41,237 bases of DNA from a virus, in IMG/VR virus record IMGVR_UViG_3300021957_005932, positions 1 through 41,237 of that record; one strand, given 5' to 3'. A program made the position numbers and the translations under genes. A model generated the notes under the pieces. The model did not search any database. It was not told the origin of the DNA and saw nothing but the letters and a program-made list of their open reading frames with translations. Below, piece after piece: positions 7,671-14,688 of this stretch; position 1 is the first letter of the stretch; the number at the start of each line of letters is the position of its first letter.

Positions 7671-8042
7671 ATGTTAGTATTTAAAAATGAACCATTCTTT
7701 AAGATGGTAGATTCTCTCTTTGACATCGCGGAGGAGAATGAAACACACGGTCAAGTTATTTGGAATCAATCTTATGATGATAAACAACATTTAGTTGAGT
7801 TTATAGTACCTGGTTTAAGTAAATCAGATATTACTGTGGTTGTGGAGGAAAATCAATTAAAAATTTCACACGAAAAAAAGGAGGAAACGTCAAAGTATGT
7901 TAATTCTTTCGGAAGAGTTTTTGATTTACCTGAGAACGTAGATGATAAGAAAATAACCGCTAAGGTTGAGGATGGTATTTTACGAGTATTCATACCGAAA
8001 ACCAAAAAAAAGAAGTCACAAAGAACAATTTCAGTTAATTAA
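7671..8042 (+). CDS. Hsp20 small heat-shock protein
   Basis: From ATG 7671 the product is 123 residues. The alpha-crystallin domain is evident: LVEFIVPGLSKSDITVVVEE, LKISHEKKEE, GRVFDLPENVD, then KITAKVEDGILRVFIPK, the A-x-x-x-x-G-x-L signature. The C-terminus RTISVN carries an I-x-V anchor, used for oligomer assembly in this family. The frame is open from 7599, but those first 24 codons encode a Tyr/Lys/Asn-rich stretch in what looks like A/T-rich leader, so 7671 is preferred. Hsp20 holds unfolding proteins, and its divergent neighbour is a ClpC-like unfoldase; together they form a proteostasis pair. Small heat-shock proteins occur in other T4-like marine phages. A GC-rich hairpin follows the stop. 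Confidence 0.9.
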   Translation: MLVFKNEPFFKMVDSLFDIAEENETHGQVIWNQSYDDKQHLVEFIVPGLSKSDITVVVEENQLKISHEKKEETSKYVNSFGRVFDLPENVDDKKITAKVEDGILRVFIPKTKKKKSQRTISVN

Positions 8043-8067
8043 GATAACCCCCGTAAGGGGGTTTATC
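8043..8067 (+). terminator. Hairpin terminator after Hsp20
   Basis: GATAA-CCCCC (8043-8052) pairs with GGGGG-(T)-TTATC (8057-8067) around a GTAA tetraloop, one base after the Hsp20 stop. The T-tract is weak (ATTTCTT), so it may also act as an mRNA-stabilising end. Confidence 0.65.
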
Positions 8068-8077
8068 ATTTCTTAGA

Positions 8078-8085
8078 TATTTATA
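8078..8085 (+). promoter_or_regulatory. TATTTATA candidate late-promoter motif
   Basis: TATTTATA in sense orientation, 65 bases before the KTSC gene start and just after the Hsp20 hairpin. It is one of ten such sites upstream of gene starts. Confidence 0.3.
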
Positions 8086-8150
8086 ATATACATCAGACTG
8101 ACTTGATTAAATCGTGATAAATTGTTATATTAATTTAAAATACAAACATT

Positions 8151-8393
8151 ATGGCAATATTATCAGAAACAATCAACGGAAAAGATATTTTAATCGAGAT
8201 CGATTCATCTAATCTCAAGTCTGCATCTTACAATACGGAAGATGAAACATTATCCGTCACTTTTAAGAGTGGTGGTAGTTATGAGTATTATAAAGTCCCG
8301 TGGAAAGCGTTCACTAAACTGAGACTCGCAGAATCACAGGGTAAGTTTTTCAATTTAAATATTGCAAAAACTTATGAGTTTAAGAAATTATAA
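8151..8393 (+). CDS. KTSC domain protein
   Basis: This 80-residue protein consists almost entirely of a KTSC domain. It has IEIDSSNLKSASYNTEDETLSV at the front, then FKSGGSYEYYKVPWKAFTKL, and AESQGKFFNLNIAKTYEF at the end, fitting the family pattern of S-S-x-I-x-S-x-x-Y, G-x-x-Y-x-Y-x-x-V-P, and A-x-S-x-G-x-x-F-x-x-x-I. The family was named for its occurrence at the end of some lysyl-tRNA synthetases and is widespread as a stand-alone phage gene; its biochemical role is unknown. The stop overlaps the next ATG by one base (TAATG), so it is translationally coupled to the nucleotidyltransferase. Confidence 0.85.
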   Translation: MAILSETINGKDILIEIDSSNLKSASYNTEDETLSVTFKSGGSYEYYKVPWKAFTKLRLAESQGKFFNLNIAKTYEFKKL

Positions 8394-9160
8394 TGAAAAA
8401 CATTCAGTTAGTTGATGAGTTAATCGAAGAGATTGGTAACAATCAAGAAATAGTTAAATCGTTTGAAATAAGAAATGCACTATCTACCGACATATTCGGT
8501 GAAAAAGATGGTGAATTTTTTATGCTTGATGAAATTAGAGAAAGGTTAATGGTCGTCACAGAAGAATTTATGAATTTTATTGATATTGAGTTCTTCATTC
8601 ATGATATTATTTTGACAGGATCATTAGCTAACTACAATTGGTCTAAATTTTCAGATGTCGATTTACACATTCTTATTGATTATAACGAAACAGAATACAA
8701 CCTCGACTTACTAAAAAACTTTTTTGACAGTAAAAGAAGTTTATGGAATAAACAACATGAAATATTAATAAAAGGGTTTGATTGTGAGATATATGTTCAA
8801 GACGTTAATGAAAAACATTTAGCATCGGGTATCTATTCCGTATTAAACAATAAGTGGGAAGTTACACCTGAACGTACCATTCAATCAATCGATAAAGACC
8901 TTATTATTAAAAAGTCAGAGGTATTTGAAGATTTAATTGATAATATTAAATCGTCTTTTGAGAATGGTGGTGATGTTTCAGAAGACATTTCTAAGGTTAA
9001 AAAGAAATTAAAATCATTTAGACAGTGTGGTTTGGATAAGGGTGGTGAATACTCGTATGAGAATTTGGCCTTCAAACTTTTAAGAAGAAATGGTTACATA
9101 GGTGAGTTGTTGGGGATCCAAACTAAACTAACTGATAAGAAATTATCCATAGAACAATAG
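8393..9160 (+). CDS. Predicted nucleotidyltransferase (Pol-beta-like fold)
   Basis: The product is 255 residues. The catalytic signature is intact: TGSLANYNWSKFSDVDLHIL (about 75-94) gives G-S then D-x-D at residues 88 and 90, and CEIYVQD (about 131-137) supplies the third acidic residue after a strand. The N-terminal 65 residues and C-terminal 110 are helical; a CGLDKGGEYSYENLAFKLLR segment near 212-231 is distinctive. Family members transfer NMPs to nucleotides, antibiotics, RNA ends or proteins. The substrate cannot be told here. Coupled to the KTSC gene by a one-base overlap and directly upstream of the head module. Similar nucleotidyltransferases are recurrent in large T4-like phages with no assigned role. 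Confidence 0.8.
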   Translation: MKNIQLVDELIEEIGNNQEIVKSFEIRNALSTDIFGEKDGEFFMLDEIRERLMVVTEEFMNFIDIEFFIHDIILTGSLANYNWSKFSDVDLHILIDYNETEYNLDLLKNFFDSKRSLWNKQHEILIKGFDCEIYVQDVNEKHLASGIYSVLNNKWEVTPERTIQSIDKDLIIKKSEVFEDLIDNIKSSFENGGDVSEDISKVKKKLKSFRQCGLDKGGEYSYENLAFKLLRRNGYIGELLGIQTKLTDKKLSIEQ

Positions 9161-9185
9161 AAAACTAAATATTTTTCCTGTTATT

Positions 9186-9201
9186 GTTGTATTTATAGTA
9201 A
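9186..9201 (+). promoter_or_regulatory. GTTGTATTTATAGTAA candidate promoter element
   Basis: This 16-mer is repeated exactly at 18055-18070 upstream of the prohead protease gene. Here it lies 29 bases upstream of ATG 9231, the first gene of the structural block. It contains the TATTTATA octamer (9190-9197). Confidence 0.45.
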
Positions 9202-9230
9202 AAGAATAAGTTAAAATCAAATATATTAAT

Positions 9231-10295
9231 ATGTCAAAACTTAGACCATTGGGTAGTGAGAAGTTACCTGTAGATGAAAAATTAAAAAGGATTATGGAAA
9301 TTGCCAACTATGGTAGAACTCCTAAATCCACAATTAACGAGAATAGTACAAAGAAAAATGTAGAATTCATTATGGAATCTACTAACGGAACTTATGGTAT
9401 TGTTCGCGAAGGATCTTCGTACTATGTACAAAAAGGTATTAACGAATCTTCCCTTGATTATATCGGTGGAATGTTTATGAAGGACAAAAATAAATTTTCG
9501 TCTTATTCGTCAGCATTAAAAAGATTAGAACTTATAAGTGGTCAAGAAACACTTAGTGAGGCCAAAAAGTACGTACTAAAATCTAAAGGTGGAGAATCAT
9601 CTACACCTGTTGAAGATATTCCCGCAGAACCAGTTGCTGCTGAACCAGAGTTAGATGCACCTATCGATGATGCACCTATTGAGGGTCCTGAAATGGAACC
9701 TGTTGATGGTGAAGAACCAATTGAAGATTTACCATCTGATGATTTAGAAGGTGATGAAGAAGAGGGTAAGAAGTCTGACTATATGGATGATGTACAAAAA
9801 TTCTCAGGTAAATTAGGTCAAGCATTAAGAGATGTTAAATCAAAGATGGAGAGTGATGACATTAAATACGTTATTAATATGATTCTTTCAGCTGTTGATT
9901 TAGATGCGTTAGACGAAGAAGATAGAGAAGACATAGCTGAAAAATTTGAATCAAAAGAAGATGAAGATTTTGTTGATGGTTTTGATGAAGAGGGAGAACC
10001 AATTGATGGTGAATCAGATGACGAAGTAGAAGATGAGGTAGAAGATGAAGATATCTCTACCGATACTGATCTTGATGAAGTTATGGATAAACTTGAAAGT
10101 TTTATTGATACGGACTCAATTGTTGACGAAGATGAGATTGGAGAGGGTGATGACATTGACATTACTAAATTCAATGATCTTGGAATGGCGGAAACGGTTT
10201 CAGAAGAAGATGAAGAGTTTGAACTTGACTTAGAAGAACTTAAAGGTGAGATTAATAAACATGTTGATGACACTTTAAGTAAATACTTTAAGTAA
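9231..10295 (+). CDS. Acidic phage protein upstream of the terminase
   Basis: The product is 354 residues. The N-terminal ~125 residues are mixed, with a basic start (MSKLRPLGSEKLP, KRIMEIANYG) and a small beta-rich part around TYGIVREGSSYYVQKGINES. From about 125 onward the protein is extremely rich in Asp and Glu with Pro-containing repeats (APIDDAPIEGPEMEP). A helical island follows (KSDYMDDVQKFSGKLGQALR, about 183-202), then more acidic sequence ending KHVDDTLSKYFK. Composition and start (repeated NES/SEAKK segments) resemble scaffold or core-associated proteins of T4-like phages, but no family is recognised. It opens a four-gene run with tight spacing that leads to the terminase, and has its own promoter-like motif. 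It could be an internal head or core protein. Confidence 0.75.
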   Translation: MSKLRPLGSEKLPVDEKLKRIMEIANYGRTPKSTINENSTKKNVEFIMESTNGTYGIVREGSSYYVQKGINESSLDYIGGMFMKDKNKFSSYSSALKRLELISGQETLSEAKKYVLKSKGGESSTPVEDIPAEPVAAEPELDAPIDDAPIEGPEMEPVDGEEPIEDLPSDDLEGDEEEGKKSDYMDDVQKFSGKLGQALRDVKSKMESDDIKYVINMILSAVDLDALDEEDREDIAEKFESKEDEDFVDGFDEEGEPIDGESDDEVEDEVEDEDISTDTDLDEVMDKLESFIDTDSIVDEDEIGEGDDIDITKFNDLGMAETVSEEDEEFELDLEELKGEINKHVDDTLSKYFK

Positions 10296-10298
10296 AAA

Positions 10299-10703
10299 AT
10301 GAGGTTAATCTATGTTAATGAAATTGGGTCAGATTATAAAGGTCAGAAACAATACGAATTTATATTCAGTAGTCAAAAAGAATTTGATATAGAAGAGTGG
10401 TACCATGTACCCGCATCAACATACCCCGAATCACTTTCACCCGATTTAGAATACGTAGATTTTGTTGGGGTGTTGAAGAACACCGATATTAATCTCGACC
10501 TTATACAAAAATCCGATTATTTTGGTATTATAGATGCCGTAGATGGGGTTGTTGCATTAGGATGGGAAAAATTTGATTATGAAGGTGAGTTTGAACGTCT
10601 TACATTTTCTTTTGGTGAGAAATACGAAAAGGTAACCGAAAAGTTAGATGGTCGAGGATATAAACTTATAAACGAAGATTTAAAATTTAAAATGGGAATA
10701 TGA
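10299..10703 (+). CDS. Conserved-looking phage protein of unknown function
   Basis: The product is 134 residues, mixed alpha/beta, acidic and aromatic-rich (EWYHVPASTYPESLSPDLEY, DYFGIIDAVDGVVALGWEKF, and a final GRGYKLINEDLKFKMGI). It has no signal peptide or membrane segment. It starts three bases after the upstream stop and its end overlaps the next start by four bases, which supports it being a real gene in the operon. No family is recognised. Confidence 0.75.
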   Translation: MRLIYVNEIGSDYKGQKQYEFIFSSQKEFDIEEWYHVPASTYPESLSPDLEYVDFVGVLKNTDINLDLIQKSDYFGIIDAVDGVVALGWEKFDYEGEFERLTFSFGEKYEKVTEKLDGRGYKLINEDLKFKMGI

Positions 10704-11482
10704 AAAGACCAGAATTAGTAAAAAAACTTATGAATGAAGGTTTAAGTGGAAAACTACTTTCAAATCTAACGGATAAACAACTAAAGGACTTATCTGAGAG
10801 AGTTTTATCTGAAGAAACACTCAACATACCTAAAGATGATAACTCGTCAATAGAACAAGCCAAAAAAAGTGGTGATAAATTTATTACGTATGAAGAAGAG
10901 AGTGAAGAATCTTCTACAATTAACTTAGATGAATTAGTTAAGAAAATCGCACTATCTGGTAAATATTCTGAGATTGTTGATGAAATGACACCTGATGATT
11001 ATAGTGATGAGTTTGAATTCGGAGACAACTTTATATCTAATTTATTAGATGAGTATGTTGATCACAAACAGTATGATGAATTATATACTCTTTTTAAAGA
11101 TGAATATGGTGATATCATATTAGATATGTATAGAAGTGGTAGTGATTCTAATATTCATGAATGGGTGGAAGGAATTGTAAAAGATAATTATCATACTGAA
11201 GTAACCACAAAGAAAGAGATGTACGAAATGATAGGTGCATTGTCTGATAGTGCAGATGCTTTAGGTGATGCTAACAGAATGTTTGATGTTGATGAACAAT
11301 CAACTCAACCATCAGAACCTGATACTGACACCCCCGTAAGAGAAAAACCAACTACAAGACCAGGTAAACCAAAAAGAGAAAATCCATTTGAACCTAAACA
11401 TAAACCAAAACCTAAAGCGGTGTTACCAAAACAACTTAGTTTTGCGTCGTTGGGTATTGAACTTAAACAAGCGGCAGAATGA
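10700..11482 (+). CDS. Acidic phage protein with basic Pro-rich tail, unknown function
   Basis: The product is 260 residues. The N-terminus (MKRPELVKKLMNEGLSGKLL ... LTDKQLKDLSERVLSE) is helical. The middle is acidic with a helical EFGDNFISNLLDEYVDHKQY block. The last ~50 residues switch to a basic, proline-rich tail (DTDTPVREKPTTRPGKPKRE, then HKPKPKAVLPKQLSFASLG). A basic Pro-rich tail on an acidic body is common in proteins that bind DNA or other head proteins, but no family is recognised. It overlaps both neighbours by four bases and so is translationally coupled. Confidence 0.75.
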   Translation: MKRPELVKKLMNEGLSGKLLSNLTDKQLKDLSERVLSEETLNIPKDDNSSIEQAKKSGDKFITYEEESEESSTINLDELVKKIALSGKYSEIVDEMTPDDYSDEFEFGDNFISNLLDEYVDHKQYDELYTLFKDEYGDIILDMYRSGSDSNIHEWVEGIVKDNYHTEVTTKKEMYEMIGALSDSADALGDANRMFDVDEQSTQPSEPDTDTPVREKPTTRPGKPKRENPFEPKHKPKPKAVLPKQLSFASLGIELKQAAE

Positions 11483-12798
11483 TCAATAAAAAATCACTTT
11501 TAGAAACAATCAAAAACATTAAAGAAATGCCGATGGATTATGGTGACAGTCCTGAAAGAATAGAACCAGGTCTTGAAGATAAACTCTCAACACAGGACAC
11601 TCCTTTTAAGGATAACCCTGCGTTCCCACAAGACGAACCTGATGGGTTACCATCCAATTGGGAAGAATTAATAGCGTCTAAGAGATTTAAAGATGTTGTT
11701 GAAAAAGTAAAACGTTATACTGGTGTAGAGACTAATGTTACGGATCAAAGTACGTTCATGTCTCTTGTGGGTACTATGCAACAAATGTTAAGTAGTGTTT
11801 TAGAATTTGAATCAAACAACAAAGAATACTTAGAAACTTTAGCGGTTCAATTAGTTAAAAGAGAAATGGCAATACCTGAAGGATCATTACAATTTGATGC
11901 TAAGTTAGTTGGTGTCGGTGAAATTAGTTCAGATGGATTTCAACAACAAGGTCAAGAACCAAGTGAAGAGGAAGTAGAACAACAATTTGGTGTTGAGTCT
12001 GATGAGGCGGAAGACGACATAGAAGACTTTATCGATGCGTTTGAACAGTTTGATCAAGAAACAGCTAAGAGAAGATTTATAAATGCGCTAATACAGGGTT
12101 CTTCTAAAAAAGGACATTATATGTTTGAATTAGTTGCAACAGAATTAGAAGAGAAAGACCCTAACATACTAACACAATACGGAACATTAATGTCAGTAAA
12201 CGACCTTATGTATTGGATATTACCTGACGGTGTGTTAGAACAAGGAATGCAAGGTGGTAGTTTTGCTGGTAAAGAAGAAGTAGATACCGAAACTGATCCA
12301 CCAACGATTAAAGCAACTGCAGTATTCTTTCCTGCATTGATTCATGAACTAATTAAAGGTGTTATGGAAGTTATGGGAACTAAAGGGTTACCAGACGATC
12401 CTCGTGCAGCTGAAATGGTTATGAATTCAACAGACACATTACCATCAGAGATATGGGACTTAAGATTAGGTCCTATTATTTGGGAGAAATTTAGAGAATC
12501 ATATCCTCAAAAAATAATGAGTGATGAATTAAAACATATTCAAAATTATTTATTCTCAAGATTCTCATCATTAGACAATGATGAATTTTTCAAAGTTTCA
12601 AGAGAAATACTAAAAGGAAGTACCTTAGGTAAAGAAATTATAAGTAACATGGTAGATCAGATTATTCAGGATTTACAGAGTGAAGATTACGAAGAGGACC
12701 AATATAATAGAGAATATGGAGACGATGATGATGATGATGGACTCGGAGGATTCTTAGGGTCATTAGGGATTACATTTTCTCCTGAAGACGATAATTAA
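11479..12798 (+). CDS. Large acidic phage protein before the terminase, unknown function
   Basis: The product is 439 residues. A Pro/Asp-rich N-terminus (YGDSPERIEPGLEDKLSTQD) is followed by mostly helical sequence. About 155-180 is Gln/Glu-rich. About 215-340 has hydrophobic helices and loops (SVNDLMYWILPDGVLEQG, TAVFFPALIHELIKGVMEVM, WDLRLGPIIWEKFRE). The C-terminus is strongly acidic with a run of seven Asp (about 413-419). It ends in front of a terminator that separates it from the terminase. In T4 the neck genes and small terminase lie upstream of gene 17, so one of this group may fill such a role, but no specific similarity is visible. Confidence 0.75.
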   Translation: MINKKSLLETIKNIKEMPMDYGDSPERIEPGLEDKLSTQDTPFKDNPAFPQDEPDGLPSNWEELIASKRFKDVVEKVKRYTGVETNVTDQSTFMSLVGTMQQMLSSVLEFESNNKEYLETLAVQLVKREMAIPEGSLQFDAKLVGVGEISSDGFQQQGQEPSEEEVEQQFGVESDEAEDDIEDFIDAFEQFDQETAKRRFINALIQGSSKKGHYMFELVATELEEKDPNILTQYGTLMSVNDLMYWILPDGVLEQGMQGGSFAGKEEVDTETDPPTIKATAVFFPALIHELIKGVMEVMGTKGLPDDPRAAEMVMNSTDTLPSEIWDLRLGPIIWEKFRESYPQKIMSDELKHIQNYLFSRFSSLDNDEFFKVSREILKGSTLGKEIISNMVDQIIQDLQSEDYEEDQYNREYGDDDDDDGLGGFLGSLGITFSPEDDN

Positions 12799-12815
12799 AT
12801 AACACAAATTATAAG

Positions 12816-12841
12816 AAAGTGGTCAATAGACCACTTTTTTT
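12816..12841 (+). terminator. Intrinsic terminator before the terminase gene
   Basis: AAAGTGGTC (12816-12824) pairs perfectly with GACCACTTT (12829-12837) around AATA, followed by T. It ends the 9231-12798 transcript and shows that the GTG at 12819 cannot be a sensible start for the terminase. Confidence 0.85.
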
Positions 12842-12842
12842 G

Positions 12843-12850
12843 TATTTATT
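12843..12850 (+). promoter_or_regulatory. TATTTATT motif at the terminase start
   Basis: TATTTATT directly after the terminator and four bases before ATG 12855. The context TATTTATTGGATATG is nearly identical to that before the - strand gene starting at 30840. So close to the start it may set translation initiation, or a leaderless transcript. Confidence 0.3.
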
Positions 12851-12854
12851 GGAT

Positions 12855-14636
12855 ATGGATAAACAAAAACTCATACAGTTAAAAGAATATGCTAAGATCA
12901 TGAAGGACACTCCTTATGCTCTTAAAACATATTTACAGACATTTGACAATACTCAAAAGAAGTATGTACCATTAGAGTTATTCCCCGATCAAATTGAACT
13001 TATACATGATTACGATAACTATAACGAAAATATTACTCGTAAGTATAGACAGGCGGGTGTATCTACGGTAACCGCAGCATGGTTATCTAAACGAATACAG
13101 ACCGCAAAACCAACTAACCCAGAAAGGATTCTGATTATTGCCAACAAACGTGATACTGCGATTGAGATGGCCAATAAAGTTCGTGGATTTTTAGATCAGT
13201 GGCCCGAATGGATGAATGTTGGATTTTCACCCGATAAAAACTCAGAGAGTCGTTTTAGAATGAATAACGGATGTGAAGTTAAAGCGGTTGCAACCTCAGC
13301 GGATGCACTTCGTGGATACACACCTACCGTGTTAGTATTTGATGAAGCCGCATATATTGATGCTGGTGAAGATTTTTGGGGTGCGTGTATGGCATCGTTA
13401 TCTACGGGTGGTAAGGTTATACTTATTTCAACACCTAACGGTTATGATGCAATATATTATGGTGTATATGACCAAGCATTAAGAAAAATGAATGATTTTA
13501 AAATTACCGATTTAAGGTGGTTTAAAGATCCTCGTTATGCTGGTGACCTTAAATGGTTAAAGGTGGATGATATCATACATTACATGTTAAATAGAGAACA
13601 ATATGTTGATGAGGACATCACACTTAATGAAGGTTGGGAACGATACGAAGAATTACATGAATTAGGTTACAAACCCTATTCTCATTGGTTTGAGAATATG
13701 GCAAAGAAATTTAAGTACGATAAGAGAAAAATTGCACAGGAATTAGAATGTGATTTCTTAGGATCTGGTGATGGTGTTATATCAAATACCATACAAGAGA
13801 AGATTAGGAAAACAATGATTAGTGAACCGATTGAAAAATATATGCAATCAACATTGTGGGTTTGGAAAGAACCTATAATGGGACATCGTTATATTATGGG
13901 TGTTGATGTTTCTCGTGGGGATAGTGCAGATGCATCTTCAATATGTATTATAGATTTTGATGAAGGTGAACAGGTATTAGAATATGTTGGAATGATCCCA
14001 CCAGATGATTTAGCATCAATTGTTTATAAATGGGGAACACTTTATAATGCATTTGTTGCGACTGATATTACAGGTGGTATGGGTATAGCAACATCACGTA
14101 AATTACAAGAGTTAGGTTATAAAGACCAATATATCGACGGGGTTAATTCACAAAACAAATGGGAATATAACAAACGTGCACAGGAAAAAATACCTGGTAT
14201 TAGTTTTAATAATAAGAGAACACAAATTGTTGCGAGTTTTGAAGAAAACCTAAGACATGGTTTTAAAGTGAAGTCATCTCGTTTATTAAATGAATTAAAC
14301 ACATTTGTTTACATTAATGGTCGACCTGACCATATGAAAGGTTCACATGATGATGCTATTATGGCAATGTCAATTGCGATGTATGTTGGAGACATTTGTT
14401 TTACACAGTTAAAACGTAACGATAACGCAAACAAAGCAATGTTAGATTCATGGGTATTAAGTGAAAGGACATATGAGACTAAAAAATCTTTTTATTCTTA
14501 TGGTACTGCATTTGACGCAATTGGGTCGATGAGTACTGATCCGTCACCATACCCAATAGGAAAGAAAGATGCAAGTAAGGAACAGTATATGGAACATAAT
14601 TGGTTATTTGGTAAAAACACATATAAACAGAGATAA
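12855..14636 (+). CDS. terL: Terminase large subunit (T4 gp17-like)
   Basis: The product is 593 residues from ATG 12855; the frame is open from a GTG at 12819, but that lies inside a terminator hairpin. The ATPase half shows a Walker A-like RKYRQAGVST (62-71), Walker B VLVFDEAA (159-166) and coupling motif ISTPNG (191-196), close to the gp17 TTPNG. The nuclease half shows GVDVSRGDSADAS (349-361, metal Asp 351), VATDITGG (401-408, Asp 404) and HDDAIMAMSIAM (498-509). It packages DNA into the prohead through the portal encoded next. The Walker A has Val where T4 has the canonical Lys (RQLGKTT); a Lys lies earlier in the same loop. Overall length and order match the family well. Confidence 0.95.
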   Translation: MDKQKLIQLKEYAKIMKDTPYALKTYLQTFDNTQKKYVPLELFPDQIELIHDYDNYNENITRKYRQAGVSTVTAAWLSKRIQTAKPTNPERILIIANKRDTAIEMANKVRGFLDQWPEWMNVGFSPDKNSESRFRMNNGCEVKAVATSADALRGYTPTVLVFDEAAYIDAGEDFWGACMASLSTGGKVILISTPNGYDAIYYGVYDQALRKMNDFKITDLRWFKDPRYAGDLKWLKVDDIIHYMLNREQYVDEDITLNEGWERYEELHELGYKPYSHWFENMAKKFKYDKRKIAQELECDFLGSGDGVISNTIQEKIRKTMISEPIEKYMQSTLWVWKEPIMGHRYIMGVDVSRGDSADASSICIIDFDEGEQVLEYVGMIPPDDLASIVYKWGTLYNAFVATDITGGMGIATSRKLQELGYKDQYIDGVNSQNKWEYNKRAQEKIPGISFNNKRTQIVASFEENLRHGFKVKSSRLLNELNTFVYINGRPDHMKGSHDDAIMAMSIAMYVGDICFTQLKRNDNANKAMLDSWVLSERTYETKKSFYSYGTAFDAIGSMSTDPSPYPIGKKDASKEQYMEHNWLFGKNTYKQR

Positions 14637-14677
14637 CTTTATTTACTCATTTATTTTCCTTATATTATAAAGTATAA

Positions 14678-14685
14678 TATTTATT
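14678..14685 (+). promoter_or_regulatory. TATTTATT motif at the portal start
   Basis: TATTTATT three bases before ATG 14689 in the context TATTTATTAATATG. The TTAATATG end recurs at the starts of 9231, 24924, 25396 and 37766, and suggests an initiation context without Shine-Dalgarno. Confidence 0.3.
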
Positions 14686-14688
14686 AAT

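Noticed and set aside
9818-10273. Long - strand Ser-rich open frame
   Set aside because: Same artefact as at the scaffold gene, antisense to the acidic 354-residue protein.
12819-12854. Extended terminase start at GTG 12819
   Set aside because: The added codons lie within a perfect terminator hairpin; ATG 12855 begins right after it.
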